NCBI GenBank assembly: GCA_947095585.1
Contig: OX352763.1
Span: forward strand, 49,246,481-49,310,480
DNA: 64,000 nucleotides
DNA from: Nephrocerus scutellatus
Lineage: Eukaryota; Arthropoda; Insecta; Diptera; Pipunculidae
Direction: 5' to 3'
In this document: piece by piece, positions 20,406 through 31,654 of the stretch
Numbering within the stretch: the first letter of the stretch is position 1
How the letters are laid out: the number at the start of each line of letters is the position of its first letter
Notes under the pieces: model-generated
What the model saw: the letters and a program-made list of their open reading frames with translations, nothing else
Database searches by the model: none
Told to the model about the DNA's origin: nothing
Position numbers and translations under genes: made by a program

Positions 20406-22909
20406 CAATGATTAAGTCCGCTTGTGTCAAAGCCATTCGATCATCTATATCATCGTGTAGAGCTACCAATGGACAAGAGTTCAAGCAAGCTTCGATGTTT
20501 ACAAGTAATGTGTGCAATTGGTCATAATAGATTGAATGAGTCCCAACGACTCGAATTAGAGGTTTTTAGCAGATTTAACTGCTGCCTCCCAAAGACCACC
20601 TTGATGGGATGCACCAGGAGGAATAAAATGCAATTGCGTACCCTTGTTTGCTAAATGTTGCTGTGCATGTGCATCATGCTCCTTGAGGTCTTATGTCTAT
20701 GTCATATGTCTTCTTCACAGTACGAACGTTTTTCGAGCCAATGCAAATATTAAACGGGCCACAGTAATCCACCCCTGCTATTGAAAAGGGGGCAGACGCT
20801 ACCACTCGGGAGCGAGGTAGCGATGCCATGCGTTGCTAAGCCATGATATGTTGATGCCTTCTACAAATAGAACATGAATGAATAAACTGTTTTACAAGGG
20901 TACGTACGTGAAGTATCCAGTATTTTTCTCGGATCGTCTGCAACATGAGCTGTATGCCTCCATGTAATGTATCGCGATGTGCCTGATCCACTATAAGCCG
21001 TGACAGTGGGCTTTGCCTTGGAAGGATGATTGGATGCATCTGATAATTTTCCAGCCTCGCGTTGTGAAGCCGACCAGATGCGCGCAAAATGTTTTTCATC
21101 TTGATGTCAAGATACGGAGTCAATGTGATAAATTTGCTTGATGTAGCCACGTTCAAGCCTTTTCGCAGTTGAACGATCTCGGGTGCAAAATATCGATGCT
21201 GCTCTGCAAGGATATGCCAGTGTAGTGCCGCCTCGATCTCATCGGCATTTACAATGGATTGTGATCTGTAATTATGGTGCGATTTTTTCCAACGTAGGAC
21301 GTAAGCAGTTGTGCGAAGCAATTTCCCAATATTACTGAATCGCTCAAGTAAAGAGATGTTGACAAGTTCTGACCCGCATCCTTGCCAACAAAGTTGATGT
21401 GTGATACGAACACGAATGCCCCTACTGGCGCAATCTGCCGGGTTGGATTGCGTGGGAATATGATGCCAATCGGAAACATCCGAGTGCTGCTGGATAAAGC
21501 TAATACGATTTGCAACGTATGTTTTGAGTTGTGTTGGCAATTTGCGAAGCCAACCAAGTACATTAGTGAAATCACTCCACATCGTAAATGGAACATGGTT
21601 CATTTCCAATGCCTGACGAATGGTTATCATAGTTGTAGTGAGGAGATGTGCAGCAGGCAACTCCAATCGTGGAATGCTTACCGTCTTCATAGGTGCAACC
21701 TTCGTTTTTGACGTCACCAACGTCGAGCCACGCTGCCCATTCTTCTGAATTACGCTGACAGCCGCATGTGCATTCATACTTGCATCACAATAGCCATGTA
21801 AATTCAAAATCGACTCGGTGTCCATACCAAGCCCAAACCGAATCAGTTGCCAAATTGATTTTGTAGAAAAGCTGATCTACTGCGGGATCCCAGCGTAACC
21901 CAAGAACTGTCGTTTCTGCCACTTGCAAATTAATTTCTTCCATGGTCAAAGTGTTTGTAATTTGTGCCGTCTTCTTAACGTTGGACCGCCGTTTTCGTAG
22001 ATGGAAATGTCTCTGGCCTGTTGAGTTGATGGAGCGCTACTGGGTATCCGGTTATAGTTATCCAAAGCGCACTGTTGCATTGTGCGAATGGCCAAAAAGG
22101 GTCCGCTTGCGGTGCCATATGTGACAGTAGCCAATTGATATGTGCGCAATCTTTCGGTAGTTGATTCTCGCCATAAAATTCGTTGTCATTGCCTCTGCCG
22201 TCTGTCGATAAGCACTTGGCGAAACATTTTCTCTACATCTGCGGATAGAGCAACTGCAAAGCGTCGAAAACGGAAAATTATATTAACCAATAGTTCTTGT
22301 ATGAGGGGCCCAGCCAGTTGGGTATCATTAAGTGAGATGTCCGTTGATGTCTGCGCTAAGGCATTGAGCACCACACGAAATTTATTAACTACGGCATGAT
22401 GTGGAATGTAATATGATTGCGATGGATCTCCTGGATGATCCAGAATTACATGCATATGGCCAAGATCAATATATTCAGCCATAAAAGCCACATATTTCCT
22501 CTGTAAGTCAGGATTTTAAGCCCATTTACGTTCTAGCTGATGAAATTGTCGTAATGCCAAATTATGTGAATTGCCAAGCGCTGGGGCATCGGGCCTAAAT
22601 GGGATCTGTACACTGTAGCGGCCATTTTTCTCACGAGTATGAGTGTCCATGAATATTTTTTCACATTGTTCAGCTTCCAAAGTAGTAGTGGGCGTTTGTT
22701 TAATATCGTCCGTTTCGAATAGGGGTGCGTAATAAATCATCGACCCTTTGTTCTTCTGAGGTTGCACATATAGTCAATGATCTAACTGTGGGTGCAGCTT
22801 GAGAGTGGATGTTGCAGGTCCAAATACCACCCAGCCAAGTCTCGTCGATTGCGCAAATGGTTCTCCATCGCGACAACGCACAATGTCTGTTACGATGATT
22901 TGACCCCAT
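20392..22909 (-). pseudogene. BEL/Pao pol: reverse transcriptase, RNase H and integrase
   Basis: From the right: RT segments KFRVVLNALAQTSTDISLND and ALSADVEKMFRQVLID (motif A), VTYGTASGPFLAIRTMQQ (motif B), then RNase H/connection with GYCDASMNAHAAV and SVIQKNGQRGSTLVTSKTKV, LPRLELPAA-like PRLELPAAHLL, WSDFTNVLGWL and HIPTQSNPADCASRG, and finally the integrase zinc finger HGGIQLMLQTIREKYWI and CSICRRHQ. The palm motif C (YVDD in relatives) is not seen; a deletion after the IPSSAPSTQ region appears to remove it. The integrase C-terminus stops at LTQADLIIGR. Confidence 0.8.
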
Positions 22910-22976
22910 ATATCAGCACCAAGTAATGCATCGACTCAGTTTTGCCGAATGTAGGGTCTGCCAACTGCAAATGGCG

Positions 22977-24627
22977 TTAATGATGCCAGCAATTGTCCGC
23001 AATATTAACCACGGGTATTGGTGAAGTAATGGTTTCGATTATGTGGACGTCAATATTAATGCAAAACAATGCATCAGAATTCGAAGACATCTGAACGGTT
23101 GCTCGGCCACGTGTGTAGGTTGATATGGAGTTTCCCACACCCTCTACCTGTAGTCCAGACTTTTTTTCTGCGGAGAGACAAACTATTAAAAAAGCGTAGT
23201 CATAAAACTGACCTGTGAGCCTGGATCGCAAAGTAATCGACACTGATGTGTCTCGCCAAAGCCATCGGTTATTCGTCCATATGCTGTTGCCAAAAGAGTT
23301 AAGCGTTGAGTTAGAACTGCAAACGTCTCCACAGGGCCGTCTAGTCATGGATAATTCCGAGGCGTCTGCCCCTTTACTATGGCCTGCGTATAAAGTATGA
23401 TGTCTTCCGTTACATTGGCGACAATTTGTGGTCCCGCATGTTCTAGTGGCATGTCCTGGTCTTAAACAATTGAAGCAAAGATTAGATCCCTTTAGTTTTC
23501 TAAAACGTTCATCCACCGACATTGCCAATAGTGAAGGACATCGACTAAATCGATGAGATTTACTGCTACAAAATTCGCAACTGCCTGATGTAGTTGCAGC
23601 CAAATTAGTTTTTACGAATCGAAATGGCTTGGTTGCCTTCTTCTGATCCTGATGGTCGTTGTTTTCTGGATTCCATCGCAGTATATCTGACGCCAAACTA
23701 TGAGCTCTTCTTTCCACAAACGTCAATAAATCTTCGATGCTCGGTATCTCATTTGAGGTTTGGCTCATGCCCCATGTTTGCTGGGTTATTTTAGGAAGTT
23801 TGGAATGGGTACCGCCAATGCATCCCATTTCTCCACGGGCAACTTCATGACCGCCAACGCACGGAAAGTCTCTCACAATGTCGACTACGGAAAGTAATGA
23901 TGATATAGATTCAACCGTTTGCTGTTTGCAGCACGTTTGATACGTGAATTTCTGCCAACTGTTTCGGGCTATCGTAACAGTTCTCCAATGCTCGCCATAT
24001 ATCCAGGTACCCACCAGTATACATCCCACCAACCAATGCCGTTGCCTCACCTTGAACCGCTTCACGTAATTTGCCAAGCTTGTATGCTTCAGTGAAATCT
24101 TGTGAATGTACAAAAGTTTGAAATGCATCCTTGAACGCAAGCCAATTTTGGAGAGTACCATCAAATTTTGGGACTAACAATGGATCTAACCTCAAATCCA
24201 TTGCAGATGACCCAGCCGAGCGTTGCAATTGTGTATCCTCAATATAGTCTGCAACTGGGCTCGCTTGTGTGGTAGACAGTACTCGGTGCAATTTAGCCAT
24301 CGTAGTATTGTAATGCGATTCAATATCATCCCAAAGCTCTGTATGGGTTTCTAATTCAGAATCTTGTGCTGCACCAACAAGTGCGTCATGAGTGGCCACA
24401 AAGCGATCAAAATGCATTTGCAAGGACCGAATCTCTTGTTGAAGGCCGAATTCATCTTCAAAGAAGCCCTCTTTTCCAATTTTCGCAGTGATACGCTTGA
24501 TTGCAGTAACTGCGGTGGTACGTTTATTGAGATCTGCCATTATTATAGGAAACTCAGGAGTACCAAATAAACTTAGTAGTTCCCCTACGATTGTCGATTC
24601 TAAAGTGTCCAGCTCCTCGTCAGACAT
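22977..24627 (-). pseudogene. BEL/Pao gag and start of protease
   Basis: Starts at MSDEELDTLES (24627). The first frame (to 23911) has a helical region and then PLLVPKFDGTLQNWLAFKDAF, the hallmark of the BEL/Pao gag family. A frameshift near 23930 leads to the second frame with ERRAHSLASDIL, two CCHC zinc knuckles (CEFCSSKSHRFSRC and CFNCLRPGHATRTC) and an extra Cys/His cluster. A protease motif CDPGSQ lies around 23210 in a third frame. It would form the particle and package RNA. Confidence 0.82.
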
Positions 24628-24697
24628 TCACTGGATGAAGAGAAGACCAGTCGTTTCAGGAGCAACCATAAAGTGTGAAAATAACAACGAGACTGTA

Positions 24698-25200
24698 CAA
24701 GTCACGCGTCGATAGAACGTTAGCAGCCACAAAACGTTACAAGTGATGCGTCAGTCGAACGATAGCGAAGCACTGTATATTATATTCGTCGAATGAAAGT
24801 TAGCAACCACAACTGTATAGGTCACGCGTCGATAGAACGTTAGCAGCTACAAAACGGTACAAGTGATGCGTCAGTCGAACGATAGCGAAGCACTGTATAT
24901 TATATGCGTCGAATGAAAGTTAGCAATCACAACTGTACAAGTCACGCGTCGATAGAACGTTAGCAGCCACAAAACGGTGCAAGTGATGCGTCAGTCGAAC
25001 GATAGCGAAGCACTGTTTATTATATGCGTCGAATGAAAGTTAGCAACCACAACTGTACAAGTCACGCGTCGATAGAACGTTAGCAGCCACAAAACGGTAC
25101 AAGTGATGCGTCAGTCGAACGATAGCGAAGCACTGTATATTATATGCGTCGAATGAAAGTTAACAACCACAACTGTTCAAGTCACGCGTCGTTAAAACGG
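24698..25200. repeat. 120-bp tandem repeat in the BEL/Pao leader
   Basis: Four full units and one partial unit with a 120-bp period (starts near 24698, 24818, 24938, 25058, 25178). Each holds GTCACGCGTCGATAGAACGT, AAGTGATGCGTCAGTCGAAC and GCGAAGCACTGTATATTATA. Units differ at only a few positions. The array lies between the primer-binding site and the gag start, where the packaging signal and leader of BEL/Pao RNA would be. Confidence 0.85.
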
Positions 25201-25306
25201 TGGCCAAGAACTGTATATTACTGTTCATTAGCCAAGACAATAGAACATGTTATAAAACGAAATAATAGAAAATCGAAATACAACAAAAAAACGCGTCGAA
25301 TTCATT

Positions 25307-25323
25307 CCTCACAGGAGGCACCA
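25307..25323 (-). promoter_or_regulatory. BEL/Pao primer-binding site (putative)
   Basis: Minus strand TGGTGCCTCCTGTGAGG lies five bases inside the 5' LTR edge (TCACA at 25329). Its first bases TGG complement the CCA end of a tRNA, and the rest resembles a tRNA acceptor and T stem. The tRNA species was not identified. Confidence 0.5.
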
Positions 25324-25328
25324 AAAAA

Positions 25329-25501
25329 TGTGAGAGAATTATAATTGGTCAAAAATATTAATTAAAAATATTAATTAAAAAATAAAATTACAACCAAATG
25401 AATCAATAATTTGAGCAAAAATCAAGAAAGAAGGATTGCCAGATCCAAATTACAAAGTGTTGCTATTGAGCAAGAAATACAAATGTCTTCAATCTTTATC
25501 A
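25329..25501 (-). repeat. BEL/Pao 5' LTR
   Basis: 173 bp, TG...CA ends on the minus strand (TGATAAAG to CTCACA). Shares blocks with the 3' LTR at 20137-20405. Short for the superfamily; an internal deletion relative to the other LTR is likely, since the match is interrupted at about 25370. Confidence 0.55.
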
Positions 25502-25555
25502 AAGAGGTTAAATATTAATCACAAGATCTGCCCAGCCAGCCACGGGCTGGGAAAT
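25502..25555. mobile_element. Family R repeat, copy 2 (right end)
   Basis: GAGGTTAAATATTAATCACA and AGATCTGCCCAGCCAGCCAC match the family R end as seen at 58175-58209. It completes the copy broken at 20136 by BEL/Pao. Confidence 0.65.
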
Positions 25556-25990
25556 TGTACCCGAAATTCAATATAAAATGTAAATCATAAAAGAAGAATT
25601 AGCAAACATTAATACAGCTATTCATTGGGCCAAACTAGGCATTATAAACTCATTAATATTATCAAGATTTTGTAACAATTAAACAAAAAAAGGAATAAAT
25701 CATTATAACTAAGCTATTATTAATCAATTACATAACGAAAAAATAAATAGTATTACTAAAATAACAAAGTTAACGGGGAAATTGAACCCGAAATTCCGAA
25801 ATATAAAATGAAAATCATAAAAGAAGAATTAGCAAACATTAATACAGCTATTCATTGGGCCAAACTTGGCGTTATAAACTAATTAATATTATCAAAAAAG
25901 AAATAAAATTAGCTATAAATAAATTAAATAAAGACAAAATTCCCTTCTCCACTGTAGAAGAAGCACTTTGCAGAAATTAAAATAATCAGT
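25556..25990 (+). pseudogene. Errantivirus-type env remnant, internally duplicated
   Basis: Two successive copies of a segment reading EELANINTAIHWAKLG (about 25590-25640 and 25825-25880) in the style of the ectodomain of insect errantivirus Env. The first is broken by stops. It continues the env fragment that ended at 19771, with family R and BEL/Pao between them. Old endogenous copy, not functional. Confidence 0.55.
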
Positions 25991-26039
25991 AATTCTATTT
26001 CAATTTTATATAGTATTAATATCCCTTTAACAGATTTAA

Positions 26040-26760
26040 ACATCTGCGAAAAACTTTGTTAGGATTTTATTTGCGGAATTTAGATGTTTGGTATTTCTGG
26101 TTGTTGGATAATGATTTTAGTATTTCTGTTTTTGGTGAGTATTTTGCGAACTACAATGATGGTAACGATAACAGCGATAAAAGTAATTGTGCCAAAGTTG
26201 AGTAATTCGTATGAATTTCTTTCTGATTGAAGTAGCTGGATTTTTTTGTGTTATTGATGTGGAGCTCGTTGATCATCTCCAGGGATAAAAGTTTGTGGTA
26301 TTCTCCTTCTATTGGGGTTAATTGTAGGAATGCTGGCAGGATCTTGTTCGTAGAAGCTTCTTGTGCTAAAAATATTCTATTGTTGATTGTGAGGTTGGCC
26401 TTTTAAAATTTGATGAGGAATGTGCCGCTGAGAGTTCGGGGTGTTGCTTTGGCTTCAGTGGTTCCGTTAAAGTTGTTTAAAAATATTAAACCTGGTGATA
26501 CTTCATCAATAGTGTGAAGGTGCTGGCTCTATAAATTAAATTAAATGTGACTTTTCTACTTTTTAAAAGATTTGGAGTACATGTGGAGTTTACAATATTT
26601 ATAATATTGTTACGAAAAGAAGTTAGGAAGTTAATAGCGTAGACAGTGGAATTCGAATCCAAAGATAAATCGCAATGTACATACTGCATACTAAAAAATA
26701 GGCACTGAATTAGCATTAAGCAATTTTGTATATCATACTTTTAGTCTAAATTAGATTATT
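26040..26760 (-). pseudogene. Errantivirus-type env C-terminal part, opposite orientation
   Basis: Minus-strand frames show NNRIFLAQEASTNKILPAFL, EMINELHINNT and then a hydrophobic membrane segment with a short basic tail ending before 26060. This is the C-terminal half of an Env-like protein with transmembrane anchor. Frames shift at least twice (near 26410 and 26520). It faces the plus-strand env remnant to its left, so the two env parts are inverted with respect to each other. Confidence 0.55.
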
Positions 26761-26808
26761 TGAAATATAACGGACTTTAAGTTTAAATCATTATGTATTG
26801 GTTAAAAA

Positions 26809-27217
26809 TGTAGTCAAACCGGTTTGTGCGGTTTGTCCGGTTAGTGTGTAGGAACATGATTGAACACGTAGTTTATTTTAGAAGATGAATCATTAAATTT
26901 AAGTATCGTTAGTTGTAAATAAGTGATTAAGGCTACAATTTTCCGGTCTTTTCTCGATGTTTCTGTCTACAAGATTGGAAGTTTCTGGAAGCTTTTCAAT
27001 GAGTATAAAAGATGACATTTGTTGCAGAGGAATCATTAGTTATTTGGAATTTAACCAGTCAAGTTGTAAAAGTTCTCGCAAAGTGATAAAGTTACCACCT
27101 AAGAGAATTACTGTAAAGTACAAGTATTATAAGTGTTTTAGTGTGCAGTATAAATTTGTGAACTTGTGTTATTTTTACTGTTTCCTTTACAAACTCAAAA
27201 GCATAAATTTCGTAACA
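26809..27217 (+). repeat. Gypsy 5' LTR (tRNA-Leu type element)
   Basis: Putative LTR from TGTAGTCAAACCGG to CGTAACA, about 409 bp, immediately before the primer-binding site. It has a TATA box (TATAAAA, 27004-27010) about 210 bp before its end. The left edge is inferred from the TGT/ACA pairing only. No second LTR was found. Confidence 0.5.
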
Positions 27218-27219
27218 AT

Positions 27220-27236
27220 TGGTGTCAGAAGTGGGA
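27220..27236 (+). promoter_or_regulatory. Primer-binding site, tRNA-Leu type
   Basis: TGGTGTCAGAAGTGGGA is complementary to the 3' end of tRNA-Leu (…TCCCACTTCTGACACCA). It follows the LTR end by two bases and fixes the plus orientation of the gag that follows. Confidence 0.75.
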
Positions 27237-27362
27237 TTTTGTAAATTGTGAGACAGTAAAATTTTTCAAATCGTAGGACAGTAAAAAATAATTAGTGATT
27301 TTCCAAGACTTGGGACAGTAAATAAATTAAGTCAAATTTTACAAACCGATAAACAGTAAATA

Positions 27363-28740
27363 ATAAAATTGAAAGTGCAGTGAACATTAAATCCTATAGT
27401 TCCCATCAACAAATGAAAAGCAAGTTTGACCAGCATAAAGAACAAATGGAACAGTAGAATCAAGAAATAAAACAAATGAATGGCAAGTTTGACCATCAAA
27501 GTAAACAAAGTGAAGAGATTAAAAAAGAGTTGATTCAACAAAAGCAAGAATCGCAGCAACAATCGCAGCAATAGAGTCAGGAAAATAAACAGATGAATCT
27601 AGAATTGAGTTCCAAACTAAACGAGAAATTGGACCAGCTGAAGCAAGAATTGAATTTTCAAAATAGTGACAAGTTGAAACAGCAAAGCGAAAAACTGAAA
27701 AAGAATTAGACCAACAAAATCATTAGTTAAATTCCAAATTGACCAATAAGTTTGAACAGGAAATTCAACAATCGCCAAAACAAAGCCGAGAACTGAAGCA
27801 GGAATTAATTTCCAAATTCGATCAACGAAATCAGAACTGGAAATCCTGAAAGGTGAAATGAGTGATATTCAAGAAACGCTCAAGGAAGGTTCAAACAACG
27901 CTAAAAGGTGAAGTGCAAATCAAATATCGCTTAAAAGTGAGATAGAAGGAATTCATGATAGTGAGTAGACTGGAAGGAAAAATTAATGGGTTTGAGGGCC
28001 GGTTGGATAGTCGTACTCAGTTCGTCAGGGAAAACACTCAACAAAACAGTTCCAGAGTGATTCCAGAATCTTCTAGTAACCAGAAAGGAACTTTGAAGCG
28101 TTCGATGGCGATACCGCTTTTGAAAACTTCAAAGTCCAGTTTGGAGCTGTTGTACAACACAATGGATGGGATGCGGATAAACAGCTAAATTCTTTTATTC
28201 TAGCGTTGAGGGGCAAGGCAGCAGATGTATTGCAAATGATTTTAAATGCCGAGATTAATTCCGGAAGAATCTTGAAAGAGTTGGACTTGCGTTATGGACA
28301 GTCTCACACCCATGAGCTCAGCAAAATACAGCTTCAGATGAAGAAACAACAGCGAGGAGAACGGCTTCAAGAATTTGAACGGGAAATAACTAAGCTAGCA
28401 CGACAAGCCTATTGTGGAGTTCCGGCTGGTATCTTGGAAGAATTGGCAGGGGATGCGTTCATCAATGCTATTCTGTGAGGGATCGCACCAGCGACCATAT
28501 GAATAACATGCCTAAAAACATACAACGCTTTCGACCCTACATCGACTCTAGTGCCTCGCAAAGTGTAAAGCAAAATACAAAACTTTATAGGAGTTAACGA
28601 GACATAGATACAATTCTCGGAATCGCCCCCACGAACGTCGACTAGCCCAGACAACAACACAATTCCTGGAACAACACCTGCACCTGCACTTCATAAATTC
28701 TATGTGAACGTAATTTTCCTTTGTTAGTAATTTTGCTTAG
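27363..28740 (+). pseudogene. Gypsy gag remnant with Gln/Lys-rich coiled coil
   Basis: From 27414 the frames read repeated KFDQ, KQMN, KQE-like segments, suggesting a long coiled coil of about 170 residues, broken by stops. Then RLEGKINGFEGRLDSR leads to a capsid-like region at 28100-28478: VQHNGWDADKQLNSFILALR (frame 2), GKAADVLQMILN and QMKKQQRGERLQEFEREITKLARQAY, typical for Ty3/gypsy gag. A stop follows INAIL at 28477. 28480-28740 has no recognisable pol. Confidence 0.65.
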
Positions 28741-28889
28741 TAAACTTAAATTTCTTATATAACCATGTGGAGTAGAATAGAATCTTTTATTCCTAAGTAA
28801 TCATCAATAAAGGTGCGGGCAAACTGCCTGCAAATATATTTTTTTAGCTACACCTAAAAGAAATCTTTAACTTGCGCCCAATGTGGGGC
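28741..28889 (+). repeat. LTR edge and tRNA-Lys primer-binding site of another element
   Basis: AATAAAGGTGCGGGC (28806-28820) looks like an LTR polyadenylation region, and TTGCGCCCAATGTGGGGC (28872-28889) resembles the tRNA-Lys primer site (TGGCGCCCAACGTGGGGC) with two changes. The start of the LTR is not resolved. 28890-29290 would be its leader and gag start; no clear frame is seen. Confidence 0.45.
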
Positions 28890-29491
28890 TGGGCTGGGCA
28901 CGAATATAAAAAAGAATAAGTGTTCGAATTAAAAGTGTTCAAAAAAAAGGTGAATTCAATTAATAAATTAAATGTGCAATAATAAGTTAACCTAAATATA
29001 ATAAAACCGAATGTGCACATCTGACTTGTAACTGAAAATTACAGACATAAAAAATTCAATCAACAAAAAGAAATGGAGAAGTTACGGAAGAGAGAAATTG
29101 GAAGTCACATCGAAAATACTTGCAATTGATAAAGAAATTTTGGGTCTTTACCAACTCCTTTTTGGCAACCACCCTCCGCAAAGCAGAACACAGTTTAACG
29201 ATGGGCGGAACGGCAGACTTTAGTCTCGGCGGTGGCTAAGACTACGCTGGCAAATCAAAAATATTTAAATGCTTTGTTAACTCTATAGTATTGTTGGAAA
29301 CTCTAACTTAGATGTTTTTGTTGAAAAGAACTGCAAATATATTCATGAAACTTACATTGGTTCGGGCAACTCCAAACAGTTGTACTGATCTCTTAAACGC
29401 CTCCGAACTAGTCGTTGTTCTGACCTCTTCTTCTACCTCTCTTATGTTAATCGCAACGCTATTCTGTGCATCGTTCATTATTTCAAAATTA
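28890..29491. other. Unassigned segment before the SINE
   Basis: Leader-like A-rich DNA to about 29230. On the minus strand 29308-29480 a frame of about 60 residues (AINIREVEEEVRTTTSSEAF) stays open through the SINE boundary; its source is not recognised. It could be a piece of a LINE first ORF or of another element. Confidence 0.3.
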
Positions 29492-29763
29492 ATAATATTC
29501 GGCGCGTCCAAGGCCTTGCTTATCGCAACCATTTGTGTTGAGCATGTATATTTTTGCAGACAAATGGAGGGGACCTTCAATTATATGCCGTATCCGAACG
29601 GCGAATTGAGAAGCATTCCGTGACAAGTTAATACTCTCGGAACGTTAGTCACCCATTCGCGAGAGGTGGGACACCATGAAAAATACTTTTGGTGTTACTG
29701 GGATTCGAACCACGAACCCCCTGCTCAGAAGTCCATGCTCTTATCCACTGAGCCACGGCGCCC
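29492..29763 (-). mobile_element. tRNA-derived SINE, copy 1
   Basis: Flanked by a 12-bp direct repeat ATTTCAAAATTA (29480-29491 and 29764-29775). The minus strand starts GGGCGCCGTGGCTCAGTGG with RNA polymerase III A box TGGCTCAGTGG and, 40 bp on, B box GGTTCGAATCC. A body of about 190 bp follows and ends in CGAATATTATT. The head is a tRNA-like promoter, not a functional tRNA, because no consistent anticodon arm is seen. Mobilised by an unknown partner LINE. Confidence 0.85.
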
Positions 29764-29866
29764 ATTTCAAAATTATGTATTTTTTTTGATTATATTTATA
29801 TTTTGCAGATGTTTTTTTATATAATTTGGGCACGCGAAAAGGGGTTCGCACCCTTATTATGTTCGG

Positions 29867-31467
29867 CTATATGCTTGGCACAGCGTGGGCGTAAGGGAAA
29901 AGGAGAAGAAGAGAGGAGATGTCTATGAGCTTGTGTCTTGAATGCCCGTGGATCATAGTGATGTCGAAAGACAGAGCTTGGCAGAGCATTCCACATACGT
30001 GTTGTACGGCTGAAGAACGAATCCCTGAACTTAACTGTACGAAGATGGGCTTAAGGGTAAACTGATGTACATTTAGAGCGCCACAAGTATTGCGGTTGAA
30101 TTCAAGGAGAGGTGGCATGCAACTGGCTATTTCTCTTGAGCACCGCTGGTGGAAGAAGCGATAAAACAATGACAAGCAGGAGATGTTCCTGCGGTGTTCA
30201 AGCGAATCTATTGATTTCGCAATGTTTTCGTCACCGATAAGTTTTATCGCACGGTTTTGTATTCTATCTAGTTGATGCAAGGTGGTTTTAGGTGCACCAG
30301 ACCAAATATGACCATTGTACTCAAGTTTAGGGCGAATTAAAGCCTTGTAGATAGACGCCAGATCAGAGGGAGTGAAATATTTCTTGCACCGGGTTAGAAA
30401 GCTTAAACATTTCGCAGCATTTTTGGCGACGGTAAATATGTGGCCATTCCAACGAAGCTTGTCGTTAACGCACATACCGAGAATTGCGAGATTTTCAGTT
30501 TCCTCGATGCAAGTGCCATTTATGGATAATGGCATGGGATTTGGGAATCGCTTAGACGACAGGAGACAGCATTGGGTTTTGGAAGCGTTAAATTCTACTC
30601 GATTGTTTTCCCATTTTATTATGCTGTGTAGGTCAGAATTTAACGTGCTTAACATACGAAGTTGTTTGAGTTCCACATGAGAGGTGGAGGGACGTTCCTC
30701 AAACTTATATGAGACGCTGAGAGTGCTGTCGTCAGCGAAAGAGTGAATTGGATTAGAAGTCACAGATAAGAGATCATTAATAAAAATGAGAAAGTGTGTG
30801 GGGGACAGAACAGAGCCCTGGGGAAAGCCAGCATTTATGTGGTGTATTTCAGACTTGAAAACGTCCAAAACAACTTGAATTGAGCGGTCTAAAAGATAGC
30901 TTCTAATCCAATGAACCGACACCAAAGGCACGCATTTTTGACAAAAGAGCTTGACGCCAAACTCTGTCAAATGCCTTAGAAAAATCGAGTGCAACAGCTT
31001 TGCTTTCACCAAATTGATTCAAAGTTCCACTGTTCTGTGAGATATACCATCAAATCTACAGTGGAACGTTGCACACGAAATCCGTACTGCCGGTCACTAA
31101 GGATTTCATTGGTTTCAATATATTTCATGAGCTGAAAATTGGTCAGCGTTTCCATGACCTTGGAAAGAATGGATGTAAGTGCTATGGGTCGGTACGAAGA
31201 AGACGACGGCTAATCTTTTTTGGGTATGGGCTGGAAAAAGGCTGTTTTCCAACTTCTCGGGAAGAGTCGAGAAGACTAGGATAGATGAAAAAGCTGATGC
31301 AATGGTAATGCCAGCTTGGAAGAACATCTCTTCAGAACTAATGGGGAAATACCATCTGGCCCAGCGGATTTATGAATGTTGAGATTGTTTAAAACTCTAG
31401 CTACTGCACGAGTACGAATGAAGATCTGTCCCATAGAGTGTTCAATACAGGCGGCATCAATGCACAA
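29867..31467 (-). pseudogene. LINE reverse transcriptase
   Basis: At 31276-31467 NIHKSAGPDGISPLVLK opens the polymerase; a frameshifted stretch with SKAFDRVW-like sequence follows. The long frame 29867-31012 carries GFPQGSVLSPTHFLIFINDL (motif B), SFADDSTLS (motif C, Asp pair intact), LRWNGHIF and IYKALIRPKLEYNGHIWSGA, with the C-terminal YRFFHQRCSREIA. The first and second halves are in different frames, so it is inactive. Clade is probably within the Jockey/CR1 group. Confidence 0.82.
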
Positions 31468-31654
31468 TCTGGAAGCGTGGAGTTAGCGGTAAATGTGCAG
31501 CAAACAGATTGGCTTTGTCTTTAGATTTGACAACTGGAGTGTCATTATAAATGAGCGTTGGAATGGATGACGAGACTGTATTTTTGATTCTTTTCGCGAA
31601 TGACCAAAAATGTTTACTACCTTTGGGACATTGTAGTATTTTTTGCCTTAATTT

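Larger units (their letters stand above)
20137..25501 (-). mobile_element. BEL/Pao retrotransposon inserted in a family R repeat
   Basis: 5.4 kb, right to left: 5' LTR (25329-25501), primer-binding region (25307-25323), a leader with 120-bp tandem repeats, gag (about 23300-24627), protease, reverse transcriptase/RNase H and integrase, and a shortened 3' LTR (20137-20405). AAGAG borders both ends (20132-20136, 25502-25506), a plausible 5-bp target duplication as expected for this group. The right LTR starts TGATAAAG and ends CTCACA on the minus strand. Coding regions are broken. Confidence 0.8.

Noticed and set aside
24698..25200. CRISPR-like array
   Set aside because: Units are contiguous 120-bp tandem repeats with no unique spacers, and the genome is that of an insect.
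27332..27571. Leu/Phe-rich membrane protein on the minus strand
   Set aside because: It is the antisense of the Gln/Lys-rich gag coiled coil.
29310..29345. Tiny intron on the minus strand (GTAAGT...TTGCAG)
   Set aside because: Only about 25 nt, too short for an insect intron.
29700..29763. tRNA gene on the minus strand
   Set aside because: The A and B boxes are those of a SINE head; flanking target duplications and a 190-bp non-tRNA body show it is a retroposon.
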